Assembly: GCF_006442795.2 (NCBI RefSeq)
Contig: NZ_CP083956.1
Coordinates: forward strand, 1,837,501-1,901,500
DNA: 64,000 nt
Reading direction: 5' to 3'
From: Mesorhizobium sp. B1-1-8
GTDB lineage: Bacteria; Pseudomonadota; Alphaproteobacteria; Rhizobiales; Rhizobiaceae
Numbering within the stretch: the stretch's first letter is position 1; each line of letters starts with the position of its first letter. The notes beneath the pieces are model-generated. The model was not told the DNA's origin and made no database searches. It saw only the letters and a program-made list of their open reading frames with translations. This document shows, one piece after another, positions 30,920 through 40,132 of the stretch. Both the position numbers and the translations under genes were made by a program.

Positions 30920-32563
30920 TCAGTGATCAATCGGTCCCTTGGGTGAAACAAGCGCCGTGCCGGCCGTCGTCGGGCGTTCGATCATGCGGCGCACCCGCGG
31001 CGGACTCTCGCCGCTGTGCAATGCCCGGATACGCTCGCCGACCACGGCGTCGGCGTGGGTGGCGCGCCTGTTGTGGCGGATATACTCGACCCAGGTCGGC
31101 GTGTGGTAGTGCTCGATCCAGACGGATGGATTTTCCAAATCACGCGCCAGCGTCCAGTTGCGGGCGCCGTCGCGGCGGCGGATGCGGCCGCGCTCGGCCA
31201 TGGTGGCGAGAAATTCCGGCACGTCCTCCTCGCGGATGACATATTCGATCATGATGGCGATCGGGCCGCTGCGCGGCTTCAGATCGAGCGCCAGCATCGG
31301 CTCCTTGAAACGATTGAGCGGATCGAGGTTGAGCGCGGTCTGCTGCGGCAGCGGCAGCAGGAAGCCGATGGCGCCGCCCGCCAGCATAGCGATCGCAGCG
31401 GCGATCAGCGCGGTCTGCGCGCCATGGGCGTCCGCGACGACGCCCCAGACCCAGCTGCCCAGCGCGATGCCGCCGAAGGTAGCCGTCTGATAGATAGACA
31501 GCACGCGGCCGACGACCCAGCGGGGCGTCGACATCTGCACCGTGACATTGAAATGCGAGAGCGCGATCACCCAGCAGGCGCCGCCGATCAGCAGCCCGGC
31601 CGATGTCTGCCAGGCACTGTGGCTGACGGCGGCGTTGAAGGCGCAGAGCGCGAAGCCGGTAAAGGCCATGCGCACCATCGTTTCGCTGGAGAGCAACTGC
31701 CTTAGCCGCACGCTGATCAGCGCGCCGCCGACCGCGCCTATGCCGAAAGCGCCGAGCATGATGCCGTAGGTCAGCGCATCGCCCTTGATGACGTCGCGCG
31801 CCACCAGCGGCAAAAGCGCCAGCACCGCGCCGGCGCTGAAACCGAAGGCCGAGCCTCTGACCAGCACCTTGGCGATGTTGGGCGACATGGCGACATAGCG
31901 CAGGCCGGCACCCATCGCGGCACCCAGCGACTCCCGCGGCAGCGTCTGCGCCGGCACGTCCGGCTTCCAGCGGGCGAGCACGACGATCAGACCGATATAG
32001 CTGACGGCGTTGGCGGCGAAGGCCGCCGCCGCACCCGCTGCGGCGACGATGACGCCGCCGATGGCCGGGCCGACGCTGCGCGTGATGTTGAAGCCAAGCG
32101 AGTTCAGCGCCACCGCCGCCGGCACCTTGGTGCGCGGCACCATGTCGCCGACGGAAGCCTGCCATGCGGGGCTGTTCAGCGCCGTGCCGCTGTCGATCAG
32201 GAATGTGAAGGCAAGCAGCGTCCACGGCGTCATCCAGCCGTACCAGGTGAACACCGTCAGCAAAGCCGAGACGACGAGCATGAAGGTCTGCGCCACCAGC
32301 ATGACCTTGCGCCGGTTGAAGCTGTCGGCGATGGCGCCGGCGACCAGCGCGAACAGCATGATCGGCAAGGTGGTCGAGGCCTGGACCAGCGCCACCTGAT
32401 AGGAGGAGGTGGCGATCGTCGTCATCATCCAGGCGGCGCCGACGCCCTGGATCAGGCCGCCGAAATTCGACACCAGGCTGGCCGCCCAGACGGCCCGGAA
32501 GATGCCGTGCCGGAACGGCGCCAGCGCCGAGGCGCGTTCGCTTTCCGGCTCGTCGTCGATCAT
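30920..32563 (-). CDS. MFS exporter (EntS/MFS_3 type) with C-terminal ABM-like extension
   Basis: A 547-residue protein. The ATG at 32563 gives MIDDEPESERASALAPFRHG, typical for the group. Twelve membrane segments occupy residues about 25-415, with the MFS loop motif AGAIADSFNRRKVML. A cytoplasmic C-terminal region of about 125 residues (MIEYVIREEDVPEFLATMAE, then WVEYIRHNRRATHAD) resembles an antibiotic-monooxygenase/dabb fold, as in other MFS_3 proteins. It probably effluxes a small hydrophobic compound or siderophore. Confidence 0.82.
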   Translation of the reverse strand: MIDDEPESERASALAPFRHGIFRAVWAASLVSNFGGLIQGVGAAWMMTTIATSSYQVALVQASTTLPIMLFALVAGAIADSFNRRKVMLVAQTFMLVVSALLTVFTWYGWMTPWTLLAFTFLIDSGTALNSPAWQASVGDMVPRTKVPAAVALNSLGFNITRSVGPAIGGVIVAAAGAAAAFAANAVSYIGLIVVLARWKPDVPAQTLPRESLGAAMGAGLRYVAMSPNIAKVLVRGSAFGFSAGAVLALLPLVARDVIKGDALTYGIMLGAFGIGAVGGALISVRLRQLLSSETMVRMAFTGFALCAFNAAVSHSAWQTSAGLLIGGACWVIALSHFNVTVQMSTPRWVVGRVLSIYQTATFGGIALGSWVWGVVADAHGAQTALIAAAIAMLAGGAIGFLLPLPQQTALNLDPLNRFKEPMLALDLKPRSGPIAIMIEYVIREEDVPEFLATMAERGRIRRRDGARNWTLARDLENPSVWIEHYHTPTWVEYIRHNRRATHADAVVGERIRALHSGESPPRVRRMIERPTTAGTALVSPKGPIDH

Positions 32564-32725
32564 GGCCGCTGTCCCGCCTTCACCCGCTGTCGTCCGCTCG
32601 CCGCGCCATTGGCCTCGCCTTGGCCGACTCGCCAAGGATCGCGGCCCAACAACAGGAAGGCAAAGGCGAAAATGCGTCGGCGTAGCTTTAAGCCAAGCAT
32701 CTTGCCGGTCTGGACCAACCTCCGG

Positions 32726-34591
32726 TCATTTCGCGGCCCTGGCCTCGGCATGCAGCGCCTCGGTCAGCCGGCCTGTCGTCTCGCCGCCCATATAGAGCCT
32801 GAGCAGCATCTCCATACCAACCAGGCGCAGCCTCGACGGTTCGTGGCTCCTGGCCATGTCGACAAGATCGTCCAGCTCTGCTGCCGACCATTTCATGGCG
32901 TCGCGCAGGAAGCCGCCGCGCAGCAGGCCGTGCGTGCCGGCCGTAAAGGCATCGGACATTTCGAAGCCGTTCTTTGCCGCGTGGATATTCTCGTGCGGCA
33001 GGTGGCGCTCGGCGATCTTTTTCAGCAGCCATTTGCCGGTCCTGTTGCGGTATTTGTGCCGCCTCGGCAGATGCAGCGCGAAGTCGATCAATCGGTTTTC
33101 CAGGAATGGCACCCTGAGCTCGACGGAGGCGGCCATGCTCAGGCGGTCGTGCCGATGCAGCAGGTCCTGCAGATGCGAATAGAGATCGTAGAAGCAGCTG
33201 GCCAGGAAGGCGCGGTCGCCGGAAGGGGTCACGCCGTCGAGCCGATCGAACAATTTCGTCTGCAGGAAGTTGAGCTCCGGCGACAGGGCTCGCAGCGCGA
33301 TGTTGCGGTCCCAGGGCGAGCCGCGGCCGAACGAGTTCCGGAACGGCGCATGGCGCAGCTGCCTGAATTTGCGGTCGAGACTGGCCTTTGAGCGAAACAG
33401 GCGCAGAAACCAGGGCTGGCGCCACAGCCTGATCGTCGACGCCTGCCATTTATAGCCGCCGAAGAGTTCGTCGGAACCCTCGCCGGTGAGCAGCACCTTG
33501 ATGCCGTCGGCGCGGCATTGCTCGGCCAGCGCCAGCAGCCCGACATGGCTGGCGTGCCAGCCATCAGTCTCGAGATGCCAGACCGCCCGTGGCCAGAGCT
33601 CCAGATACCGCTCCCTGTCGACAGGCACCCGGCGCAGGCTGACGCAGACATGGCGGCCGGTCCGCTCGGCATCTTGCGCTTCGCTGCGGCCGAGCTGCGG
33701 GTCGACGACGTAACCGTGCATCTCAGGCCTGAAGCGCTTGGCAAGCGCCGTGATCAGGCCGGAGTCGACGCCGCCGCTGCAGGCGGTGGCGAGGCTGGTA
33801 TCGGCGATGCAGTGGAGGTCGACGCTCTGCTCGAGCAGCGCCTCAAGTATCGTCATATGCTCGGCGTCGGAGCCGCGGTCATTGACGATGCGCGAGGTCT
33901 CCAGCACGTCGAGCACATGCCAGAAGCGGCGCTTCTCGATGCCGACATCGGTGACCTTCCAGAGGCCGGCGGGCGGCAGCCGCTCGATGCCTTCGAAGAT
34001 GCTGTAGCTGGAATCGCGGCTTTGCCAGGCAAGCCGCAAGGTGATTTCGCGGGCATCGATCCGGCGCGGAAAATTGTGACAGGCGAGGATCGCCTTGTCC
34101 TCGGAGGCAAACAGCACCCGCTCGCCCGTCTCGGCGACCGACATCGGCTTGATGCCCAGCCTGTCGCGGGCAAGCCACAACGCGCCGTCGCGGGCATCGA
34201 AATAGGCGAAGGCAAACATGCCGTCGAACAGCGGCACGGCCTTGTCCGGCCCCCAATGATGCAAAGCCTGGAGCACCACCTCGGTGTCGGAGACCGTGCG
34301 AAATTGCAGGCCTTCGGCTTCCAGCGTCTTGCGCAGCGAGCGGTAATTGTAGACCTCGCCATTGTAGCAAAGGACGCCCTCGCCATCGGTCGTCAGCATC
34401 GGCTCGCGCGCGGCGGGCGAGGGGTCGATGATGGTAAGCCGGCGGTGGCCGAACGCCAGCCTTGAATTGTTCCAATTGTCGTGATCGTCAGGGCCTCGAT
34501 GCGCCAGCGCCTGCATCATGCCGGCAATGTCGGAGAGATCGCCGGAGACGATCGGATCGCGCTTTCGCCAGACGCCGGCTATTCCGCACAT
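32726..34591 (-). CDS. Asparagine synthetase, glutamine-hydrolysing (AsnB type)
   Basis: A 621-residue two-domain enzyme. The glutaminase domain starts with the catalytic Cys2 (MCGIAGVWR), with RGPDDHD and CYNGEVYNY at family positions. The synthetase domain has the PP-loop ACSGGVDSGLITALA and LLTGEGSDELFGGY. It makes asparagine or amidates a related carboxylate using glutamine and ATP. Its position next to the MFS exporter rather than in an amino-acid operon leaves open a role in a secondary metabolite or glycan amidation. Confidence 0.88.
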   Translation of the reverse strand: MCGIAGVWRKRDPIVSGDLSDIAGMMQALAHRGPDDHDNWNNSRLAFGHRRLTIIDPSPAAREPMLTTDGEGVLCYNGEVYNYRSLRKTLEAEGLQFRTVSDTEVVLQALHHWGPDKAVPLFDGMFAFAYFDARDGALWLARDRLGIKPMSVAETGERVLFASEDKAILACHNFPRRIDAREITLRLAWQSRDSSYSIFEGIERLPPAGLWKVTDVGIEKRRFWHVLDVLETSRIVNDRGSDAEHMTILEALLEQSVDLHCIADTSLATACSGGVDSGLITALAKRFRPEMHGYVVDPQLGRSEAQDAERTGRHVCVSLRRVPVDRERYLELWPRAVWHLETDGWHASHVGLLALAEQCRADGIKVLLTGEGSDELFGGYKWQASTIRLWRQPWFLRLFRSKASLDRKFRQLRHAPFRNSFGRGSPWDRNIALRALSPELNFLQTKLFDRLDGVTPSGDRAFLASCFYDLYSHLQDLLHRHDRLSMAASVELRVPFLENRLIDFALHLPRRHKYRNRTGKWLLKKIAERHLPHENIHAAKNGFEMSDAFTAGTHGLLRGGFLRDAMKWSAAELDDLVDMARSHEPSRLRLVGMEMLLRLYMGGETTGRLTEALHAEARAAK

Positions 34592-34650
34592 GGCCCGTCG
34601 GCCGGTTTTGCCTGATGCATCGCTTCCCGAAGATAGCCTGAAGATCGAAG

Positions 34651-34670
34651 GCGCCGGCTAACGCCGGCGC
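34651..34670 (-). terminator. Perfect GC hairpin downstream of fliQ
   Basis: GCGCCGGC-TAAC-GCCGGCGC is an eight-pair stem 94 bases after the end of fliQ. No T-run follows, so it may be a processing or weak termination signal at the end of the flgE-fliQ operon. Confidence 0.4.
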
Positions 34671-34763
34671 GGCCTACAATCTAACCGCAACAAGCCTGGC
34701 CGCAAGCCACCTTCGGGCTCCCGCCAAGGCGCGCATGGCGCCGGCCGCGAACAGCGTCGCGGC

Positions 34764-35030
34764 TCAGAAGCCGTGCTCGATGCGCTCGAAGATGACGTTG
34801 GTGAAGGCCGAAATCTGGCTGCCGATGAATGGGCCGGTTAGCGCCACCACCAGCATGATGGCGACGATCTTGGGCACGAAGGTCAGGGTGATTTCCTGGA
34901 TTTGCGTCAGCGCCTGGATGAGCGCGATGCCGATGCCGACCGCCATCGCCACAAGCACCACCGGCGCGGATGCGGTAAGCACCGTCCACACCGCGTACTG
35001 GACGATATCGAGCGCATCGGCCTCGTTCAT
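34764..35030 (-). CDS. fliQ: Flagellar export gate protein FliQ
   Basis: An 88-residue protein with two hydrophobic helices (about 15-40 and 52-76) and the typical ALIQALTQIQEITLTFVPKI turn. It overlaps the flgD stop by four bases and is the last gene of the flgE operon. FliQ wraps the FliP-FliR core of the export gate. Confidence 0.9.
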   Translation of the reverse strand: MNEADALDIVQYAVWTVLTASAPVVLVAMAVGIGIALIQALTQIQEITLTFVPKIVAIMLVVALTGPFIGSQISAFTNVIFERIEHGF

Positions 35031-35434
35031 GCGGCCGGCTTGATCGAGACGCCGGCGCCGACGGGAACTTCGGTGCCGTCCTGCAGCACCGCGATCAGGC
35101 CGCTGCTCGCGAGCTTCACGGAAGCCACGGTTCCCGTGGTCTTGCCGTCGGCCGAGGTGATCGAGCGACCGATCAGCGCGTCGGCCTGCGACAGCGCGGA
35201 GGACTGCATGATCTGGTCGAGCTTGCTGTTGGTCTGGACCGATTGCTCGACCTGCGAGAAGGTGGCGAGCTGGGCGACGTATTGCGTCGAATCCATCGGC
35301 TTGGTCGGGTCCTGGTTCTTCATCTCTGCGATCAGGAGCTTCAGGAACGACTGGTAGTCGACCGCCGTCTTCGAGGTCTGCTGGCTGGCCTGGTTGGCGC
35401 CGGTCGGAATGCTCGTCGTCATGTCCACGGTCAT
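35027..35434 (-). CDS. flgD: Hook-capping protein FlgD
   Basis: A 135-residue, short FlgD. The conserved YQSFLKLLIAEMKNQDPTKPMDSTQYVAQLATFSQVEQ (residues about 27-65; only part quoted in other entries) is the scaffolding N-terminus. The C-terminal part is a small beta domain (TGTVASVKLASSGLIAVLQD). It caps the growing hook and lets FlgE subunits assemble. Confidence 0.92.
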   Translation of the reverse strand: MTVDMTTSIPTGANQASQQTSKTAVDYQSFLKLLIAEMKNQDPTKPMDSTQYVAQLATFSQVEQSVQTNSKLDQIMQSSALSQADALIGRSITSADGKTTGTVASVKLASSGLIAVLQDGTEVPVGAGVSIKPAA

Positions 35435-35440
35435 CGGTGC

Positions 35441-35878
35441 CTATGCTCCCATAGCCAGCGCGCGCGGCGCTTCCGGAATGTCGTCGCTGTCGTCCAGCGC
35501 CTGGCGCTCGAGCGGGTAGAGCGCGCGGATCGCCTTCAGCGCCTCGTAGATTTCATCCTCGCCGACCATACGGTCGATCTGCTTCAATGCATTGCAGATC
35601 TGCTGGTTGTCGAAGCTGGCGATGAGCATGGGCAGCGAGCGACGGAACATGTCGCGGGCCGCGGCGGCGCCCGACGGGTTCATCAGCATGATCTGCACGA
35701 TGAAATAGAGTTGCCTGAGCGGCGTCGAAGCCTGCTCGGCCTGGATGACATGGCTTTCGAGCAGAAACTGCACGTCGTTCATCAATTCGATGGTGACCTT
35801 GCGGTCGACGCGGATGACGGCGCCGTTGATGTAGATCTTCTCGTTCGGCTTCAGCGAGATCTTCAGCGTGTTGGTCAT
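35441..35878 (-). CDS. flbT: Flagellum biosynthesis repressor FlbT
   Basis: A 145-residue protein starting MTNTLKISLKPNEKIYINGA. FlbT is known in Caulobacter and relatives to bind flagellin mRNA 5' regions and control their stability. The start overlaps the flaF stop by four bases. Its likely targets here are the two flagellin transcripts at 48.2-50.3 kb, which carry 5' hairpins. Confidence 0.9.
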   Translation of the reverse strand: MTNTLKISLKPNEKIYINGAVIRVDRKVTIELMNDVQFLLESHVIQAEQASTPLRQLYFIVQIMLMNPSGAAAARDMFRRSLPMLIASFDNQQICNALKQIDRMVGEDEIYEALKAIRALYPLERQALDDSDDIPEAPRALAMGA

Positions 35879-36222
35879 TGGATGCCGTCTCGGATGATCT
35901 GGGAAACCTCGATCAATCCTTCGAAATTGTCGGTGCGGCCCTGCCGGATATCCTCCGTCTCGCGCAGCAGCCACAGGCCGATCGAGATCAGATTGGCGCG
36001 CAGTTCCTTTGGCAAGGCATTGTCGCTGGAGCCGAGGTCCTCGACGAAGGTGGTCCAGATGCGGTTGGTAAAATGCAGCGCCTCGACCGCTTCCATCGAG
36101 CCGTGGCCGATGGCCGCGGCCGCCGACAGCATGTCGATCGAGCGCGTCAGCAACTGACGCTCCCGGTCCTTGGCATCGGCGACGGAGTCGGTCTGGATGT
36201 CGGCGTAGGAGAATTGGTACAT
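35875..36222 (-). CDS. flaF: Flagellar biosynthesis regulator FlaF
   Basis: A 115-residue protein (MYQFSYADIQTDSVADAKDR, then AIGHGSMEAVEALHFTNRIW) matching the FlaF family, which is required for flagellin secretion and opposes FlbT. Placed between flgL and flbT with a four-base overlap to flbT, the standard rhizobial order. Confidence 0.9.
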   Translation of the reverse strand: MYQFSYADIQTDSVADAKDRERQLLTRSIDMLSAAAAIGHGSMEAVEALHFTNRIWTTFVEDLGSSDNALPKELRANLISIGLWLLRETEDIRQGRTDNFEGLIEVSQIIRDGIQ

Positions 36223-36248
36223 GGTGGAAGCTCTGGCGTTCCGGGTTG

Positions 36249-37298
36249 TCAGGTCAGGTAGTTCAACAGGCTGAGCTGCTGCAGGCGCGCGGTCAGCGCG
36301 AAGGATGTCTCGATATGCTGCGTCAGGTCGGCGACGCGGGTTGCGGCTTCCGCCGGATCGACGCCTTCGAGGTCGATGATGTGCTTTTCGAACAGGTCGA
36401 CCTGCGTCTTCATGCGATCGCTGGCGTCGGACACGCGCTTTTGGGCAAGACCGGCCTCCGACTGCACCTGGACGATCCCGCCGATGGCCTCGCCGACGAG
36501 CTTCTGGGCGCGGCTGACGACCGTGGTCTGGGCCTGCTGGCTGATGTTGCCGGTAAACAGCGTGCTGACCATGGCGGCCGCCATGGCGAGCTTGCGGATG
36601 CCTTGCTCATTGGCGCTGACCGAGGTCTGGGCGGTCTCGCTCAACGCAATGCGGCTGGTGATCTGATCGTCGGTGGCATTCGACCAATTGGCCTGCCAGC
36701 CCGCGCCCAGGAACTGCGGCTCGACCGTTGTGGTGATGAAGTCGTCCATCTGCGCGGCGGTGATGTTGGCCGCTGCCGGATCGCTCTGGGTGAAGCCGAA
36801 ATAGCTGGTGAAGGCAGTGTCGAAAGCGGCCTTGGCGGGCGAGCCGGAGGCGCTGAAATCATCGATCGGCTTGACGTCGGTATTGGTGCCGGCAAACAGA
36901 TATTCGCCGTTGACGCTGGTGTTGAGAATGCCGGTCATCTGCTGCAACGAGGTGGCGCCGGCGGTCTGCGTGATGCTGGCCGAGGAATCGCCCGATACGG
37001 CGCTGGTCAGCGCCGACAGGAAGCTTTGCGCGACATCGGAGAGCTGGCCGAGCGAATCCTGCGTCGATGTCAGGCGGGCGGCGACCAGCGCGTTGGAATC
37101 GACGATGCCGTTCAGCCGGTCGAGATCGCGCTGGAAGGTGACGGCCTGCGTCGTGCGGCCGCCGAGCGCCAGCCCGACATCGGCGACCTTGCCGGATTGC
37201 GATTCCTTGGTCGCGTTGACGAGGTCGGCCTGCATGCGCATCTGCTGATAGCGCAGGGCATTGGATATGGCAGCTGAGGAGACGGCTGTCGCTTTCAT
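36249..37298 (-). CDS. flgL: Hook-filament junction protein FlgL
   Basis: A 349-residue axial protein. Both ends are helical and flagellin-like (SSAAISNALRYQQMRMQADL at the start; a long C-terminal helix ending LTARLQQLSLLNYL). The middle is a variable domain. It forms the ring between FlgK and the filament. Three bases separate it from flgK. Confidence 0.9.
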   Translation of the reverse strand: MKATAVSSAAISNALRYQQMRMQADLVNATKESQSGKVADVGLALGGRTTQAVTFQRDLDRLNGIVDSNALVAARLTSTQDSLGQLSDVAQSFLSALTSAVSGDSSASITQTAGATSLQQMTGILNTSVNGEYLFAGTNTDVKPIDDFSASGSPAKAAFDTAFTSYFGFTQSDPAAANITAAQMDDFITTTVEPQFLGAGWQANWSNATDDQITSRIALSETAQTSVSANEQGIRKLAMAAAMVSTLFTGNISQQAQTTVVSRAQKLVGEAIGGIVQVQSEAGLAQKRVSDASDRMKTQVDLFEKHIIDLEGVDPAEAATRVADLTQHIETSFALTARLQQLSLLNYLT

Positions 37299-37301
37299 AA
37301 A

Positions 37302-38756
37302 TTATCCTACCGCGGTCAACAGGGCATCCAGCATGTCGCTGACGGTCTTCATCATATGCGCGGAAGCCTGATAGGTATGCTCGAGATCGAGAAGCAGGGA
37401 CATTTCCTGGTCGACATTGACGCCGGTGTCGTTCGACAGCGCCTCGGCGGTACGGGTGGCCAGCGCTTCCTTGGCGTCGGCATTGGTCGAGGCCTGCTGG
37501 CGCACGCCCTCGAACCAGCCAATGGCGTTGGCGGCGTAATCGGAGACGCCGGAGGTGACGCTGATGCCGGCGGATGTGTCGAAAGCCATCGGCTGATCGA
37601 GCTTGTCGCCGTAGGCGATCAAGAGGTCCGAGTAGGAAGCGCCGCCGGCGGTGTTGGCGACATAGGCCGCGCCGTTGGCGCCGCCGTCGCGCAGCAGCGA
37701 GGGGCTGCCGCCGGCGCTCGGATCAAAGGCGGCGTTGACGCCGATCGTGCCGGCAAGGCCGTTGACCAGGGTGCCGGCAGCGGGAATTGCCGGCGCGCCG
37801 GACCAGGTGAACAGGCCGGCCTTGTCGGGCTGGGCCGGCGCTGTTTCGGCAAAGGCGGTGACCAGGCCGCGCGCGATCTCGTCGAGCTGGCTCTGCATGG
37901 TGGCGGCGACGCCGTCGCGCAGCATGAGCATGCCGGCAAGCTTGCCGTCGGCGCTGGCATTGCCGCCGGTGCCGGCGGAAAGCGGGACGTTGTCGATGTA
38001 GATCGTGCTGCCGGGCGTGCCGGCGGTGTAGCCCGCGGACGGCGTGAAGGTCACCGAGCGCGGCACCGTCTCGAACAGCGTCGTGCCGTCCTTGGTGGTG
38101 ATGACCATGTCGTTGTCGCCGCGCGTGAAGGTCGAGACGGGGACGTATTCGCCGATCTTCTTCAGAAGCGCGTCGCGCTGGTCGAGCGCGTCCGACACGT
38201 CCGTGCCGGATCGGGTGCCGGAGATGACGGCCTTGTTGGCATCCTGGAACTGGCCGAGCAGCGAATTGAGGTCGTCGACAGCCGTGGCGATCTGGTCATC
38301 GGTCTGGGTGCGGAAGTCCTGGATCGCCTGGGTGCCGCCGTTCAGCGAGCTGACCACCTGCTTGGCCGCGTCGATGACGCTGGCGCCGAGGTTCTGGTTC
38401 GACGGCGTCGTTGCATAAAGCTGCAGTTGCTGCTGCAGATTTGCGATTGCCGTCGACGGGGACGACGCATTGTCGACGCCATTGACCGATAGGTCGAGCT
38501 GATCCATGCCATTGTAAAGCGTGCTCTGGCCGCTCCATGCCGACAGCGCCGCGAGATTCTGCCGAAACAGAAGCTCATTTGCGGCGCGCTGTATTTCCAC
38601 CGATCGGGCGCCAGGCGCCGTGCTGGTGACGACGGCGACGCGGCGGGCATAGTCCGGGTTGGAGGCGTCGGCCACATTGCGCGACACGACGCTGGTTTGC
38701 TTGGATGTGGCCAGAAGTGCCGACTGGGCGATGCTCAATGCGGTGGAAAGCGACAT
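37302..38756 (-). CDS. flgK: Hook-associated protein 1, FlgK
   Basis: A 484-residue protein with the axial N-terminal signature SLSTALSIAQSALLATSKQ, then VVSRNVADASNPDYARR, and the C-terminal LDLEHTYQASAHMMKTVSDM helix. The central part is the variable hook-junction domain. It follows flgE in the operon by 31 bases. Confidence 0.92.
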   Translation of the reverse strand: MSLSTALSIAQSALLATSKQTSVVSRNVADASNPDYARRVAVVTSTAPGARSVEIQRAANELLFRQNLAALSAWSGQSTLYNGMDQLDLSVNGVDNASSPSTAIANLQQQLQLYATTPSNQNLGASVIDAAKQVVSSLNGGTQAIQDFRTQTDDQIATAVDDLNSLLGQFQDANKAVISGTRSGTDVSDALDQRDALLKKIGEYVPVSTFTRGDNDMVITTKDGTTLFETVPRSVTFTPSAGYTAGTPGSTIYIDNVPLSAGTGGNASADGKLAGMLMLRDGVAATMQSQLDEIARGLVTAFAETAPAQPDKAGLFTWSGAPAIPAAGTLVNGLAGTIGVNAAFDPSAGGSPSLLRDGGANGAAYVANTAGGASYSDLLIAYGDKLDQPMAFDTSAGISVTSGVSDYAANAIGWFEGVRQQASTNADAKEALATRTAEALSNDTGVNVDQEMSLLLDLEHTYQASAHMMKTVSDMLDALLTAVG

Positions 38757-38787
38757 GCGGGTCTTTCACGGGCCAGGCGCCCGACGG

Positions 38788-40041
38788 TTATCTCTTCAGG
38801 TTGACTAGGACGTCCATCAGGTCGGAACCGGTCTGAAAGACCTTCGAATTGGCGGTGTAGCTGCGCTGCGCCGCGATCATGTTGGTCAATTCCTCGGCGA
38901 TATCGACGTTGGAATTTTCGAGCGCGCCGGAGACGACGGAACCAAGCTTGCCTTCATTGGCAAAGCCGATCTGCACGGCGCCGGAATCGGCGCTCTGCAC
39001 ATAGACGTTGCCGGGCATGGCGGTGAGGTTGTCGGGGCTCTGAACGTCGGCCAGCGGGATCTTGTAGAGCGGCTTGGTGGAGCCGTCCTGGTATTGCGCG
39101 TAGATGATGCCGTCCTCGCTGATCTGCACCTTCTCGATCGCGCTCGGCGCATTGCCGTTGACCTTGGCATCGGAGACGGTGAAGCCGGTGCCGAGCTGGG
39201 TCAGCTTGGAGAGGTCGAGGTTGAGGGTCGAGCCGTTCGGCACGGTAAAGGAGATGCCCGTGGTCGCACCGGTGAGCTTGCCCGTGGTGGTGTCGAAGGT
39301 GAGGTTGGCGGTGCCCAGCGCGCCGCCGGTGTAGGGGAAGGAGGTGCCGGGCGTCGCCTTCGACTGGTCGAAGACCGAGACCTCCCAGGTGCCGGCGCCG
39401 GTGTTGGTGAAATAGACGTCGAGCAGCACCTTGTTGCCAAGATTGTCATAGGCAACCAGCGAGGATTTCGAGGTGTATTCGGCGGTCGCGCTGTTGGTGG
39501 AGGGCAGCGGACCGGCAGGCGGCGTCGCGCCGGCCGGCAGGTTGCCGGCGAAATTGCCTTCCGTGCTCGGCGTCGCCGTCATATCCTGGTCGGAGATCTG
39601 CACCGGCACCAGGCCTTCGAAGCCGTTTGCGGTCGCGGCCGGTTCGCCGTTGGCGTAGCTGTAGGCCATCAACTGGTAGCCCGCGGCATTGACCAGGCGC
39701 CCTTGAGCATCCGGAACGAAGGCGCCGGCCCGCGTCAGGTAGGGCGTGCCGCTCGGATCCTGCACGACGAAGAAGCCGTCGCCGTTGACGGCGAGGTCGG
39801 AGACCGAAGTGGTGTATTGCAAAACACCTTGCGAGTTGATGGCGGAGCGGATCGTCGTCGTCACGCCGCCCGAATTGTAGGCCCCGCCGGTGGTCGGCAT
39901 GATCAGTGTCGAGAACTCGGCCGAGGAGCGCTTGTAGCCGGTGGTGTCGGAGTTGGCGATGTTGTCGGCCACCGCGGACAAGCGGTTGGCCTGCGCGTTC
40001 ATGCCGGAAACGCCGGTCCGCATCATTCCGTAGAGGCTCAT
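38788..40041 (-). CDS. flgE: Flagellar hook protein FlgE
   Basis: A 417-residue protein with the rod/hook N-terminus MSLYGMMRTGVSGMNAQANR and VADNIANSDTTGYKRS. The central FlgE D1/D2 region (GDGFFVVQDPSGTPYLTRAG) and C-terminal ENSNVDIAEELTNMIAAQRS are also present. GAGGAG precedes the ATG. First gene of the hook operon; its leader carries the flagellar element at 40078-40104. Confidence 0.95.
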   Translation of the reverse strand: MSLYGMMRTGVSGMNAQANRLSAVADNIANSDTTGYKRSSAEFSTLIMPTTGGAYNSGGVTTTIRSAINSQGVLQYTTSVSDLAVNGDGFFVVQDPSGTPYLTRAGAFVPDAQGRLVNAAGYQLMAYSYANGEPAATANGFEGLVPVQISDQDMTATPSTEGNFAGNLPAGATPPAGPLPSTNSATAEYTSKSSLVAYDNLGNKVLLDVYFTNTGAGTWEVSVFDQSKATPGTSFPYTGGALGTANLTFDTTTGKLTGATTGISFTVPNGSTLNLDLSKLTQLGTGFTVSDAKVNGNAPSAIEKVQISEDGIIYAQYQDGSTKPLYKIPLADVQSPDNLTAMPGNVYVQSADSGAVQIGFANEGKLGSVVSGALENSNVDIAEELTNMIAAQRSYTANSKVFQTGSDLMDVLVNLKR

Positions 40042-40077
40042 CGATACATCTCCTCGGTGCTTGTCTGAGAGACTTTG

Positions 40078-40104
40078 AGGGTATGCCTCGTGTCTTGCGC
40101 GAGG
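40078..40104 (-). promoter_or_regulatory. Flagellar operon element upstream of flgE
   Basis: In gene direction: CCTCGCGCAAG (40104-40094), ten bases, TACCCT (40083-40078), ending 36 bases before the flgE ATG. Confidence 0.65.
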
Positions 40105-40132
40105 CTGGCGCGAGCGGCGTCGGCGCCGGCCA

